A DNA stretch of 64,000 nt from Flavisolibacter tropicus (GCF_001644645.1 NZ_CP011390.1:3344001-3408000), one strand, 5' to 3'; positions 46,252-55,495 are shown, numbered from the stretch's first letter. A program made the numbers and translations. The notes: generated from the letters alone by a model not told the origin.

Positions 46252-47118
46252 CTATAAAGAAGCATGTGTAGCAACAACTGGTAACGCTTCGTGATAAGCT
46301 ACCAGACCTTCAATGGGCGCGCACAGAAACGTTCCCTGCTTCATTTGAAATTGTTCGACAACTTCTGTTAGAATAGCTTGATATGTATATCCAATAGATC
46401 CTACACAATTGAAACTGTATTGCTGAAAATTGGGATATAGACTAACCAGGTTTTCAAACAACGCCACAAACGCTTTCCGTACAAGTTCATGCATATAAGT
46501 ATGTTCAATATGCTGATGTACAAAGCGACTAAAACCGGCACAAAAACGATTGGGTAGCTTCTTTGAATAGATCTCATGGATAATATCGTTGGGCGTAAGA
46601 TGAAACTCCTGCCAGAAGTTTTCTTTTATATCCTGAGGCATAACATCCCGGATATAATCACCTAATAGCTTTTTACCAATAGCAGTGCCACTGCCTTCAT
46701 CGCCCAGGATATACCCCAGCGAATCAATGTTGTGCGTTATAGCCTTACCATCATAGAGGCAGGTATTGGTACCGGTACCTAATATGGCAGCAAAGCCTGC
46801 CTCGTTCCCCAGCAAGGCCCTTGCTGCAGCCAGCAGATCAAGCTCTATATAATTGTTTGCTGATGGAAAGATGGCTTTTAATGCCGTATCTAACACTTCT
46901 TTTTTCTCGGGATAACAGCCAGCCCCATAGAAATGAATTTCATCTACCTGATCAAGTGCAGCCTCCCTGGGCAACTGTAATTGTAATGATCGGACAATTT
47001 CATCGCTTGAAAGGAAATAGGGATTATATCCTTCGGTGGTAAAAAACAAGTGCTCTCCCTTCTCCTGCATCAAGCACCAACTGGTTTTAGTAGAACCGCT
47101 ATCGGCAATTAGCTTCAT
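46252..47118 (-). CDS. BadF/BcrAD-type amino-sugar kinase (GlcNAc or MurNAc kinase)
   Basis: 288 residues. ASKHA fold with ADSGSTKTSWCL (phosphate 1), AILGTGTNTCLYDG (phosphate 2), YILGDEGSGTAIGKKLLGDY (phosphate/adenosine). This branch includes GlcNAc kinases and the dual GlcNAc/MurNAc kinase MurK. With MurQ and NagB in the same locus, a MurK-like role is plausible: MurNAc to MurNAc-6-phosphate for MurQ. First gene of the whole minus-strand locus. Confidence 0.85.
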   Translation of the reverse strand: MKLIADSGSTKTSWCLMQEKGEHLFFTTEGYNPYFLSSDEIVRSLQLQLPREAALDQVDEIHFYGAGCYPEKKEVLDTALKAIFPSANNYIELDLLAAARALLGNEAGFAAILGTGTNTCLYDGKAITHNIDSLGYILGDEGSGTAIGKKLLGDYIRDVMPQDIKENFWQEFHLTPNDIIHEIYSKKLPNRFCAGFSRFVHQHIEHTYMHELVRKAFVALFENLVSLYPNFQQYSFNCVGSIGYTYQAILTEVVEQFQMKQGTFLCAPIEGLVAYHEALPVVATHASL

Positions 47119-47213
47119 GGTAAAATATAGATGGTAAATAGTATAGCAAACAATAGCTAATATAGTTTTTAATCCTTATTTGAGTTTTGTAAAGCGGAGC
47201 GCTTCGCGCTACT

Positions 47214-47460
47214 TGTTTCACGCAGAGGCGCAGAGGACGCAGACGGAGGAACCACGGAGGCACGGGGAACACAGGGTGACACAGAGAAGATTGTCTGAAC
47301 CGGGATTTGGGGAGATTTTGAGATTAGGGAGAAATGGCGGATGGCAGATTTAAGTTGACAGGGAGGGAATATCGAACAAGGAACAAGGAATGATGAATAT
47401 AGAAGTGGAGGAAATGTTCAATGCGCAATTATCAATGTTCAAGGTACAAGGAAAGAGAGA
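47214..47460 (+). repeat. tandem-word cassette running into a gene
   Basis: ACGCAGA/GCGCAGA words, the 27-bp dispersed repeat (47292-47318, copy 2), AAATGGCGGATGGCAGATTT, TTGACAGGGAGGG, GAACAAGGAACAAGGAATGA and TTCAATG/CGCAATT/ATCAATG/TTCAAGG. The last module includes the first codons of the open frame at 47421. It fills the 302-bp gap after the kinase gene's promoter region. Confidence 0.8.
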
Positions 47461-48137
47461 ACTTGCTCTACAGGGCCTGGGGATTTCCTTCGCCAGATAG
47501 CCCCTACGTTGTTCACTTTATCTATGTGCATCCCATTGAGTGGTATCTCAGCATAGAACAGCCGTTCCGTTTTATGGACCTGCCGAATGAGGACATGCTG
47601 CAGTTTAAATGCTACGAACTGCGTGATTTGCTGCGCCTGTTTCGCAGCTCCGACGCTGGCGTTTTTGAATGGTTGCAATCGCCAACTGTTTACCGTCAGG
47701 ACACCGCTTTTATGGAACCGCTACAAAAGCTTATGTATTCGTACTATTTAGAGCCTGTCGGTCGACGACATTATACAGACACAATCCGTAAACTCTTGGA
47801 ACGGGATCTGCAAGCTGAAGAAGTCAGCCTGAAACAATATCTCTATGCCCTACGATCGGTATTGGCAGCACTATGGATACAGACCTATATCGATTATCCA
47901 CCTATGGATTTTAATCGTTTGTGCAGCCTCGTAAGTGACCCAGTCATCCTTTCGCGTATCAATGGTTTATTGAAGTTAAAAGCCGCCACCTCTGAGCAGC
48001 ATGCTATAGCACGCGATGAAGAACTGAACTTCTTCTTTGAGCAAACCAGGGAAAAATGTTTGGGCATGAGCCGTATAAAAAAGGATACCGATGCTGCCTC
48101 ATTGAACAAATTGTTTAGAAAGATGGTTGGTCTCTGA
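47421..48137 (+). pseudogene. 5-prime-decayed RlaP/YcgL-type nucleotidyltransferase
   Basis: 238 residues. From RAWGFPSPDS onward the sequence follows the RlaP family (COG3541, pol-beta-like nucleotidyltransferase): FIYVHPIEWYLSIEQ, LRLFRSSDAGVFEWLQSP and WIQTY. In intact members the segment reads ...ESGSRAWGF..DSDYDVRF. Here the GS part is replaced by NLLY, and DSDYDV has become DSPYVV, so both metal-binding Asp are lost. The first ~15 residues are coded by a word-repeat module. About 30 N-terminal residues of the family are missing. Likely inactive. A bidirectional terminator follows. Confidence 0.7.
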
Positions 48138-48147
48138 TGAGGAGCAC

Positions 48148-48194
48148 TTATAAAAAAAGAAGGCTGTTTCATCAACAGCCTTCTTTTTTTATAA
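48148..48194. terminator. bidirectional terminator
   Basis: 21-bp perfect arms (48148-48168 and 48174-48194) with a 5-base loop TCATC; GC core GAAGGCTGTT/AACAGCCTTC is flanked by A and T runs on both sides. It lies between convergent genes. Confidence 0.9.
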
Positions 48195-48207
48195 ATAGGA
48201 AATCCAA

Positions 48208-50460
48208 TTAAAACTTGACAATACTGAAGGAGCCTCCGCTCAATAGGTTTAATGGATTAGATGCGTTGGCATTTAATACAGTAATCTTTATTTGATCGCC
48301 AGCAGTAAGCTTTTTCACTACATGAAGCATTCCTCGTCCGAAAGCGACTGAGGTTGGTACAAAAACGCCATAATCAGTAAGAGTGCCGTTTACACTAAGA
48401 TTAAGAGCAGGCGAACCGGCAGCTGAGTTACTAGCAACAGACGCAGAGATCATATAATTTCCAGTTACGCCTACTGTATAAATGTAGGTGCTGGTATTAA
48501 ACGATCCGATAGTAGACGAAACACTAACGGTACTAAAGGGAACATCTACCATTGTACTGGCTGCAATATTATTTACTGCCGGGTTACTGGCTATAAGGTC
48601 AGTGCTTCCGCTACCTGCAGGACCTTGAGCACCTGTAGCGCCGGTTGCCCCAGTAGCACCTGTTGCACCTGTAGCACCAGTCGGTCCTTGTGGGCCTTGA
48701 GGGCCTTGTGATCCGTTGCACACATAGCGGGTCAACGCCACATTCACTTCACCGGCATCTAATGCACCATTACCATTGGCATCCAGACCGTATTCCATTT
48801 TAGTTCCACCCGTAGCACAGTTAGCACCTGCCGGTTCTGCAGTCGTTTTCACCAGGGAATTATAACCGCTGGCACCGGTAGCACCTGTGGGGCCGGTTGG
48901 ACCCTGAGGACCATTAGCGCCGGTTGCACCTATTGCGCCCGTTGGCCCTTGTGGACCTGTAGCACCGGTGGCTCCCGTGGCACCAACATTACCTTGTGGC
49001 CCCTGCGATCCATTACATATATAACGGGTTAGTGCAACGTTTACTTCAGCTACATCTAACGTACCATTACCATTAGCGTCAAGGCCATGTTCTACTTTAG
49101 TTCCCCCGGTTGCACAATTGGCGCCCGCAGGTTCAGCAGTAGTTTTTACTAAAGTTGTTAATCCATTAGCACCAGCAGCGCCGGTAGCACCAGTTGGACC
49201 TATTGGACCCTGCGGACCAGTAGCACCAGTTGGGCCTTGAGCACCAGTAGCGCCGGTGGCCCCAATAGCTCCTGTAGCACCAACAGGTCCTTGTGGACCA
49301 TTAGCACCTATGGCACCCGTAGCTCCTGTTGCGCCTACCGGCCCCTGTGGACCTGTTGCACCAGTTGCTCCGGTTGCACCTGCAGGACCTTGCAAACCCT
49401 GTGAACCATTACAGATATAGCGGGTTAAAGCAACATTCACTTCAGCCGCGTCTAACGTGCCATTGCTGTTAGCATCTAAACCATATTCTACTTTTACACC
49501 CCCAGTAGCACAATTAGCACCTGCTGCTTCCGCAGAAGTCTTTACCAGGGAGGTTTGACCGTTAGCACCAGTGGCGCCTGTAGCACCTGTAGCACCAACC
49601 GGTCCTTGAACCCCTTGGAGGCCTTGCGCTCCAGTAGCACCTGTCGGACCTGTAGCACCAGTCAACCCGGTGGGACCCTGCGGGCCCGTAGCACCTGTTA
49701 AACCAGTAGGTCCTTGCGGACCAGTGGCTCCAGTACTACCTTGAGCACCATTGCAGACATAGCGGGTTAGGGCTGCATCTATTTCACCAGCATCTAACGT
49801 GCCGTTGTTATTAACATCCAAGCCCATTTCTAGCTTAATACCACCCGTGGCACAATTAGCGCCGGCGGCTTCAGCAGTAGTCTTTACCAACGCGGTTTGT
49901 CCGTTAGCTCCAGTAGCGCCTGTGGCTCCAACCGGACCTGTTGGACCTTGTGGGCCGGTAGCACCTATGGCACCCGCAGGACCTGTAGCACCCGGAACAC
50001 CTTGAAGTCCCTGTGTACCAGTAGCTCCAACAGGGCCTTGCGGACCCGTTAATCCTGTAGGTCCAGCTGGCCCTTGTGGTCCAACGGCTCCTTGTGGTCC
50101 TTGTAATCCCGTAGCGCCTACAGGGCCCGCCGGGCCGGCTGGTCCCTGCGCACCGGTACCACCAACAAACTGCCAGCTGGGGCTAGCCGCAGTTCCTTTA
50201 TTATAATAAAAGCCTTCAGTGCCATCTGTTTGATAGATCATTAACCCTTTAGCAGGATTCGTGATGGCATTACGTTGTGCCGTTGTCATTCGGGGAATCA
50301 AAAGCCCTTTGTTGGTACTTTTTATATCCAGTTGTGCACTGTTGTCGGGGAGAGAGCCATCTGCATTAACGGCTACGTTCTGTGTTTGTCCCGACATACA
50401 TGCCAGGAGCAAACCAGCCAGCAATGCCTTGCTCAGATGCTTTCTTGCAGGTTGAAACAT
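48208..50460 (-). CDS. collagen-like protein with four DUF7151-type inserts and C-terminal jelly-roll
   Basis: 750 residues, signal peptide (about 1-27). A domain common to Bacteroidota tail-like and surface proteins (about 42-100; [20 protein letters not shown]) is followed by Gly-x-y triplets ([13 protein letters not shown]) interrupted by four inserts of ~49 residues at about 190-238, 304-352, 436-484 and 535-583. Each insert has AGANCATGG, a calcium-loop-like DxNxNGxLDxxE and a final RYxCNG, with two Cys that may pair. The C-terminal part (about 622-750) looks like a C1q/TNF-type trimerisation jelly roll. It probably forms trimeric surface fibres. No sorting domain is present. Co-oriented with the T9SS gene 17 bases upstream. 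Confidence 0.85.
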   Translation of the reverse strand: MFQPARKHLSKALLAGLLLACMSGQTQNVAVNADGSLPDNSAQLDIKSTNKGLLIPRMTTAQRNAITNPAKGLMIYQTDGTEGFYYNKGTAASPSWQFVGGTGAQGPAGPAGPVGATGLQGPQGAVGPQGPAGPTGLTGPQGPVGATGTQGLQGVPGATGPAGAIGATGPQGPTGPVGATGATGANGQTALVKTTAEAAGANCATGGIKLEMGLDVNNNGTLDAGEIDAALTRYVCNGAQGSTGATGPQGPTGLTGATGPQGPTGLTGATGPTGATGAQGLQGVQGPVGATGATGATGANGQTSLVKTSAEAAGANCATGGVKVEYGLDANSNGTLDAAEVNVALTRYICNGSQGLQGPAGATGATGATGPQGPVGATGATGAIGANGPQGPVGATGAIGATGATGAQGPTGATGPQGPIGPTGATGAAGANGLTTLVKTTAEPAGANCATGGTKVEHGLDANGNGTLDVAEVNVALTRYICNGSQGPQGNVGATGATGATGPQGPTGAIGATGANGPQGPTGPTGATGASGYNSLVKTTAEPAGANCATGGTKMEYGLDANGNGALDAGEVNVALTRYVCNGSQGPQGPQGPTGATGATGATGATGATGAQGPAGSGSTDLIASNPAVNNIAASTMVDVPFSTVSVSSTIGSFNTSTYIYTVGVTGNYMISASVASNSAAGSPALNLSVNGTLTDYGVFVPTSVAFGRGMLHVVKKLTAGDQIKITVLNANASNPLNLLSGGSFSIVKF

Positions 50461-50477
50461 TGGGTATGAATTAATAT

Positions 50478-51548
50478 TTAGTCTTTAATAATCTTAATAG
50501 CAGGATGTGCGATGCCAGAGAAATGCATCATATAGGTACCGGCAGCCAAGAAACCAATCTCACACTTCACCTCATTCAGCCCTATTTCCGCTGCAATGGT
50601 TTTGCTAAACACCGTTAGTCCGTTGCCACTGGTTAGCCACAGCTGCACACTGGTAGCGGCAGGACTTGCAAAACGAATGGTAAGCGCTGACCTGGTAGGG
50701 TTAGGGAAGGCCAGGATGCGTAATTCATTGGGAAGCGTTACAAGGGAATGACTGATGGTACTGCCCAATGTGATGCGGCTGAGCGTATGAAGACCGCCTT
50801 GAATAACAGAATTGCCGGCTGTTTGATTCCCCCCCAACAAATTCCAGTTGCGGCTATTGCCCAGTGCGGACCAGGCCTTCAGCTCGTTTTCATTAATACC
50901 TGCCAGTTCTGCATCCAGGTAATGAAAGTTTACCGTGGCATTGAGCGACTGGTTATTGGTTGGCAACACATCGTAAAAGCGACGGATGCTGTACCCGCTG
51001 GCACTTACCTGTTGCTGATGGCCTCTTTTGATAAGCGTAGTGCCCATATTGACCTTACTGGTGATCTCCAGGCCCAGGTTGCCCGGATTGGCAGCAGCTG
51101 GCGCATTGAGTGTAGCCGTTCTTAAAACAAACCCTGTTGAAGAACTAGTTATATAAGAGTTAGCATGCTCACCCACCAGGTTGCCGGTAGTACCCAGGTT
51201 AATGTCAAAGCCATTCATATCCAGCACGCCCTGTGTTAGTACCAACTGATTGGAAACCGCTATAGGACCTAGCAGCTTTACACCGCCGGCCTGGTTCATT
51301 ACCAGGTTGTAAAACTGTAGTGGCGATCCGGAACTAACGATAGTACTCGCCGTATTACCGGTCAGGCTTACGGTTCCATTACCGGCAGATATAGTACCGT
51401 TATTGACAATACCGCCGTTATTGACTACCAGGTGACCATCTCCATTGATAATCATATTACCACCGGATGTAACCGTTACTACCTGGGCAGCAGCGCTAAT
51501 AGCAAACAGGGAAAAAAGCGGGGAAAGCAGTTTTAGAGTTTTTATCAT
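50478..51548 (-). CDS. T9SS-sorted beta-rich surface protein
   Basis: 356 residues. Signal peptide ends AAAQ. The middle (about 25-275) is made of short beta strands rich in Gly, Asn and Thr ([18 protein letters not shown]), as in beta-helix surface proteins. The end is a type A sorting domain (about 282-356; [16 protein letters not shown] ... GTYMMHFSG), so type IX export and surface attachment are expected. It precedes the collagen-like gene on the same strand by 17 bases, which suggests joint display. Confidence 0.8.
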   Translation of the reverse strand: MIKTLKLLSPLFSLFAISAAAQVVTVTSGGNMIINGDGHLVVNNGGIVNNGTISAGNGTVSLTGNTASTIVSSGSPLQFYNLVMNQAGGVKLLGPIAVSNQLVLTQGVLDMNGFDINLGTTGNLVGEHANSYITSSSTGFVLRTATLNAPAAANPGNLGLEITSKVNMGTTLIKRGHQQQVSASGYSIRRFYDVLPTNNQSLNATVNFHYLDAELAGINENELKAWSALGNSRNWNLLGGNQTAGNSVIQGGLHTLSRITLGSTISHSLVTLPNELRILAFPNPTRSALTIRFASPAATSVQLWLTSGNGLTVFSKTIAAEIGLNEVKCEIGFLAAGTYMMHFSGIAHPAIKIIKD

Positions 51549-51944
51549 GCAGGCAGTTAGTAGTACGAATAAAATGGTTTTGTTTTGTGCAGAAAGAAGG
51601 ACAACAACGCCATGGCATCAATTCTTCCTCGTTCTTTACCTGCACCGTTTTCGGGGGCAAATGTTAGCAAAAATGGCCAGATTTGCAAGTTTCACGCCGC
51701 CAGAAGGTAATTTGCCGTATGTTTTCTGCTATTTCCAGACCGGCCAACGATCAAGTTCAGGGCAAAAGATAAATATCCTTGATGCACCGAAGGACTATAG
51801 AGCCAGCAGAAAGGATACAGGCAATTGAAAACGGGGTTTATTGTCACTCCAAACAGACTGTATAGCCCTTTCAGACAGTAAAACTATTGTCCCATACACC
51901 GGAAACTGCTATTTTTCCGCTTTTTACCTATCAAAACTGACGCT
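51549..51944. other. divergent gap with candidate promoter
   Basis: No gene. For the plus direction a TTG (51887-51889) and TATTTTTC (51910-51917), 20 bases apart, resemble the -33/-7 pair of Bacteroidota promoters with one mismatch, 27 bases before ATG 51945. No word repeat is present, unlike most long gaps here. Confidence 0.4.
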
Positions 51945-52610
51945 ATGAGAACGTTATCCTGTATCATCTTGCTTTTCAGCTCCCTGCTGGTTTGTGGCCA
52001 ATCGAAAAAAGAAGTTAGTGTAGATGATTTTGTTCAATCCATTCAAAAAACACAGGAATCTGGCGATACCATGAAGATGGTGTTTTGGTTTCCTACGGAA
52101 TTCTGGGATGTAGTAAACAGAACCACGCCCGACTATGATTCCGCTAGTGTTAAGCTTCTTGAGGTAATGGTAGAAGACTATCTCATTTTTGCGGTTGTGG
52201 ATGGTTTCTTTTCTACTGATGGCGGCCAGTTTAAAACGGAAGCTGAAATGCGCAAAACCATTCGTCTCATCGACAAAGACAATAAGGTATACCCTCCCTT
52301 GTCAACCATAGAAGTACCAAAGCCACTAAATCATATCATGTCGTCAATGAAACCAATGCTTACCAACATGTTGGGCAACGTAGGCAGTGGCTTCAACTTC
52401 TTTTACTTCAAGGTAAAAGACGCGAACAATAAAGATCTGATCAGCGCTACCCAAAAAGGGGCTTTTTCTATAAAACTTAACAATGCGGACTTTACCTGGA
52501 GCCTGCCCCTGGCAGCCTACCTACCCGGTAAGCTATGCCCCGTTGACCAGGTAAAAATGAATACCGAATGGGCATTCTGTCCTTTTCATGGCAATAAACT
52601 GGTTCAATAA
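51945..52610 (+). CDS. secreted hypothetical protein with C-terminal Cys pairs
   Basis: 221 residues; signal peptide ends VCGQ. The body (about 25-190) has an acidic helical start and mixed strands (KLLEVMVEDYLIFAVVDGFF). The last 25 residues contain CPVDQVKMNTEWAFCPFHG, two Cys-Pro pairs 13 residues apart plus a His, like a small zinc-ribbon tail. A zinc ribbon on an exported protein is unusual. Family unknown. The next gene begins 26 bases later, so they are an operon. Confidence 0.65.
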   Translation: MRTLSCIILLFSSLLVCGQSKKEVSVDDFVQSIQKTQESGDTMKMVFWFPTEFWDVVNRTTPDYDSASVKLLEVMVEDYLIFAVVDGFFSTDGGQFKTEAEMRKTIRLIDKDNKVYPPLSTIEVPKPLNHIMSSMKPMLTNMLGNVGSGFNFFYFKVKDANNKDLISATQKGAFSIKLNNADFTWSLPLAAYLPGKLCPVDQVKMNTEWAFCPFHGNKLVQ

Positions 52611-52636
52611 ACCATAAATATTACTAACTCAATGCT

Positions 52637-53356
52637 ATGATAAAATCAGCAAGTGGCCATTGTATAGCAGTCCTCTTACTAGTCGTTTTAAGACAAACTA
52701 CATTGTAGGCACAGGCCCGGGAGCTGCCTACTCCGCTTCAGGTGATGGAGCGATACATGCAGGTTTCCGGCGACTTTTCACGCATGGCCAACACCCGTAT
52801 ACTGGTAAGTTCTGACCCTTTCAATGGCGTTGTGATGGATGTAGAGATCATAAAAGACTCTACCAACCGCATGCGTCAAACCGTAGTGGTTTACGACTCG
52901 GCCCGCAGTAAAAAGTTATCAGAAACCATTACCATTTATAACAGGGGCAAAGCCATAAAGATTGAAGACGGCAAAAAAGAGCCGGTAACAGATATCAAGT
53001 TGCTGGATGAAATGCAGCTCTACTCGTACATGTTTTCCGAGGTGGCTTACAATAAAGAAAACTTCACGTTGGAAATGGAAGGGATTGAAACCATTAAAAA
53101 CAGTGATTATTATAGGATAAAATCCACCTCTCCTAACGGCATTATACGAACGAATTATTATGATAAAGAAACTGGCTTTCTAGTATATATTGACAATGAG
53201 GAAGTCAAAAGTCACCTGATGGATTACCAAAAGATCAACGGCCTTATGTATCCCATGGCCACTTATACTGAAGGTGCCAACGGTGCGGTATACACCCTAC
53301 GCATCAAGGCCATTTATAGCAATGAAAAGCTAAAGCCCGGCCTGTTTACCCTCTAA
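52637..53356 (+). pseudogene. secreted lipoprotein-sorting-like protein with amber codon in the signal peptide
   Basis: Read from ATG 52637, the frame gives a good signal peptide (IAVLLLVVL core), a TAG at 52706-52708 as codon 24, and then AQARELPTPLQVMERYM and ~200 intact residues. The body resembles LolA/LolB-like or outer-membrane lipoprotein-sorting folds: alternating beta strands with DSTNRMRQTVVVYD, NYYDKETGFLVYIDNEE and GLMYPMATYTEG. A single base change (CAG to TAG) would explain it. Frames starting after the stop (GTG 52742) lack any export signal. Either a recent pseudogene, a suppressed stop or a sequence error. Confidence 0.7.
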
Positions 53357-53630
53357 AACTTCACTAAAAACACAGAACCCATTGCCCAAAGAGCATCCAC
53401 CCCACCCTAAAAGGGAAACACACAAGGAATGGTTGGTGGCTGGTTTTCAGGTTGTGAGGTTTGTACGTTCATTTAATGTGAGAGCAACCCTTCCTTCAGC
53501 AAGTTCAGGATAAAGTTGGGGTGAAAGTTATTACTAGCTGCACCTGAGTGATGGTATAAAAGTTGGCCGCAGGAAGCGTACCCAAGTAGAGCGGACCGCC
53601 TTTACAGAAAGCGGCCTTTTCCGCCGCTTT
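53357..53630. other. gap sequence with shared 15-mer
   Basis: TTTAATGTGAGAGCA (53472-53486) matches 3656-3670, and both are followed by a CAGGAT-x-AAGTT word. AAAGCGG/CCGCTTT (53608-53614 and 53624-53630) forms a 7-bp hairpin. No gene seen. Confidence 0.5.
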
Positions 53631-53767
53631 AACATTGATTGTTGAGCATTGAACATTCCTCTCTCCCCCAATTACAAATTCCTTCTCTCCTTTCCTCCTT
53701 CGGTTCTTTTATCTCTAAGCTTCATTATACCCTTCTCGCAGCTCATAGCTCACGGCTCATAGCTTTT
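53631..53767 (-). repeat. tandem-word cassette (reverse) plus GCTCATA words
   Basis: ATTGTTGAGCATTGAACATT followed by pyrimidine-rich sequence and GCTCATA/GCTCACG/GCTCATA with a 7-base period. It lies just ahead of the helicase promoter, as at 3766-3850 ahead of the kinase. Confidence 0.7.
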
Positions 53768-53804
53768 CCGCTACACTTAAATCAGCCATCCCATCTGCGG
53801 TCCC

Positions 53805-53812
53805 TACCTTTG
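53805..53812 (+). promoter_or_regulatory. -7 promoter element of the helicase gene
   Basis: TACCTTTG matches the Bacteroidota -7 consensus TAnnTTTG, 15 bases upstream of ATG 53828. A clear -33 TTTG is not seen. It supports the shorter start. Confidence 0.5.
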
Positions 53813-53827
53813 CGCTTTAGCAGGAAT

Positions 53828-55156
53828 ATGGAATTCAAAGATTTTAATCTCAATAAACGATTAGTGAACGCGCTTGATGACATGGGTTATAGCACGCCCA
53901 CGCCTATCCAGGAGCATGCTTTCTCTGTGGCCATGAGCGGGGCCGATGTGTGTGGTATAGCACAGACCGGAACCGGTAAAACCATTGCCTACCTTCTTCC
54001 CCTGCTCAACCAGTGGAAGTACAATAAAGACAAAGACCCGCAGATACTGGTACTGGTGCCTACGCGCGAGCTGGTAACACAGGTAGTGGAAACGGTAAAA
54101 CAGCTGTCCACCTACCTGAGCCTGGATGTAAAAGGTATCTATGGCGGTGTGAACATGAACACCCAGCGACTGGAGCTGCAAGACGGCTGCGATGTGCTGG
54201 TAGCTACCCCTGGCCGGCTGTACGACCTGGCCGTGGTGGGTGCTTTTAAAGTAAAGACCATCAAAAAGCTGGTGATCGATGAAATGGACGAAATGCTAAA
54301 CCTTGGCTTTCGCACCCAGCTCAAAAATATAATGGACCTGCTGCCGCAGCGTCGTCAAAACCTCTTGTTCTCCGCTACCCTGATCGAGGAAGTGGAGGAA
54401 ATACTCTCCGAGTTTTTAAACAACCCCGTACGGGTAGAAGCGGCACCTGCCGGTACGCCGGTAGAAGGTGTGGAGCAGACCGCCTACGAAGTACCTAATT
54501 TTTACACCAAGGTAAACCTGCTAAAACTCTTGTTGACTGAAGATGATACCATGCGTAAGGTGCTGGTGTTTACCGCCTCTAAAAGCCAGGCCGACCAGCT
54601 GTGGGAAGAACTGGAGTCGGGGCTTGATGAACCTTTTGGCCTTATTCATTCTAACAAAGAGCAGAACTACCGGTTCAATACCGTGAAGCAATTCAAACAA
54701 GGCATCTACCGCGTGCTCATAGCCACCGACATTGTGGCCCGTGGTATTGACATTGCCGAAGTAACCCATGTCATCAACTTCGACCTGCCCGATCAACCCG
54801 AAAGTTATATACATCGTATAGGTCGCACGGGTAGGGCCGAAGCAAAAGGCATAGCCATCAGCTTTATTACCGAAAAAGACGCTAAGGCCCGCGAAGCCAT
54901 AGAAGACCTGATGAAGTTTTCCATTCCGGTATCGCCATTACCAGAGCACCTGGAAATCTCCACCCGACTCACTGAAGACGAGATCCCCAAGGTATACGTG
55001 AAAGAGATCGAAATAAAGTTGCCTAAAAAAGAAGAACGCGGACCTGCCTTTCATGAAAAGAAGGAAAAGAACAAGAAGGTGAATGTGCGGGTAAGCCATA
55101 AAGACAAAATGATGAAGAAATACGGCAAGCCGAAGAAGAGGGGAGCGAAGAAGTAA
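53828..55156 (+). CDS. DEAD-box RNA helicase
   Basis: I chose ATG 53828 (MEFKDFNLNKRLV); the frame is open for 63 more codons upstream, but these are word repeats. The 442-residue protein has all core motifs: Q motif PTPIQEHAF, AQTGTGKT, PTREL, TPGR, DEMD (for DEAD), SAT, TASKSQADQ region, RGIDI and HRIGRTGRA. After the helicase core comes a basic tail (about 390-442; KKEERG..KKEKNKK..KKRGAKK) that would bind RNA. Role: RNA remodelling, ribosome assembly or cold adaptation. Single gene. Confidence 0.92.
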   Translation: MEFKDFNLNKRLVNALDDMGYSTPTPIQEHAFSVAMSGADVCGIAQTGTGKTIAYLLPLLNQWKYNKDKDPQILVLVPTRELVTQVVETVKQLSTYLSLDVKGIYGGVNMNTQRLELQDGCDVLVATPGRLYDLAVVGAFKVKTIKKLVIDEMDEMLNLGFRTQLKNIMDLLPQRRQNLLFSATLIEEVEEILSEFLNNPVRVEAAPAGTPVEGVEQTAYEVPNFYTKVNLLKLLLTEDDTMRKVLVFTASKSQADQLWEELESGLDEPFGLIHSNKEQNYRFNTVKQFKQGIYRVLIATDIVARGIDIAEVTHVINFDLPDQPESYIHRIGRTGRAEAKGIAISFITEKDAKAREAIEDLMKFSIPVSPLPEHLEISTRLTEDEIPKVYVKEIEIKLPKKEERGPAFHEKKEKNKKVNVRVSHKDKMMKKYGKPKKRGAKK

Positions 55157-55157
55157 G

Positions 55158-55343
55158 GACTAGGATTGGAGGATTAGCTGATGGAGTTGACAGGTTAACA
55201 GGTTGATAAGTTGACAAGGAAGGGAATATTGAACAAGGAACAAGGAATAATGAAGGAAGAAGTGGAGGAAAGGCACAAGGGGCAAGAAACAAGGAACAAG
55301 AAAGGAAATGTTCAATGCTCAACGTTCAACACTCAATGAGCAA
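55158..55343 (+). repeat. tandem-word cassette, full module order
   Basis: GGATTAGCTGATGG, then TTGACAGG/TTAACAGG/TTGATAAG/TTGACAAG, ATTGAACAAGGAACAAGGAA, an extra GGCACAAGGGGCAAG part, then TTCAATG/CTCAACG/TTCAACA/CTCAATG. It begins right after the helicase stop. Confidence 0.8.
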
Positions 55344-55364
55344 TTAAAAAGTAGAAAAATAAAA

Positions 55365-55395
55365 GAGAGAAAAACGCTGCCTACGGAGTGCTTTT
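55365..55395 (+). terminator. weak hairpin ending in GAGTGCTTTTCTG
   Basis: AGAAAAACGCT and AGTGCTTTTCT pair with two mismatches. The right half (GAGTGCTTTTCTGTTT) is identical to half of the palindrome at 16514-16557. It may be a decayed copy of the same terminator. Confidence 0.4.
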
Positions 55396-55439
55396 CTGTT
55401 TTAAAGCATGTTTGATCTTCTGGTTATGTGCGTTGGCAC

Positions 55440-55495
55440 TCCTCCCCTTCGGGAGGCCGGGAGGGGCCTCACGTTTGACGTTTGACGTTTCACGT
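55440..55495 (+). repeat. GC-rich hairpin and ACGTTTG heptads
   Basis: CCTCCC and GGGAGG words fold on each other at about 55441-55464. ACGTTTG/ACGTTTG/ACGTTTC (55471-55491) follow with a strict 7-base period, just ahead of the VF530 gene. Confidence 0.6.

Noticed and set aside
48600..50150. Possible CRISPR-like regular repeat
   Set aside because: The repeats are coding Gly-x-y triplets and DUF7151-type modules, with no constant spacer length.
51445..51828. 127-codon plus-strand frame over the T9SS gene start
   Set aside because: First part is antisense to the signal peptide region; no protein-like features in the rest.
53639..53827. 63-codon extension of the DEAD-box helicase
   Set aside because: It lies in word repeats, and a TACCTTTG promoter element falls inside it.
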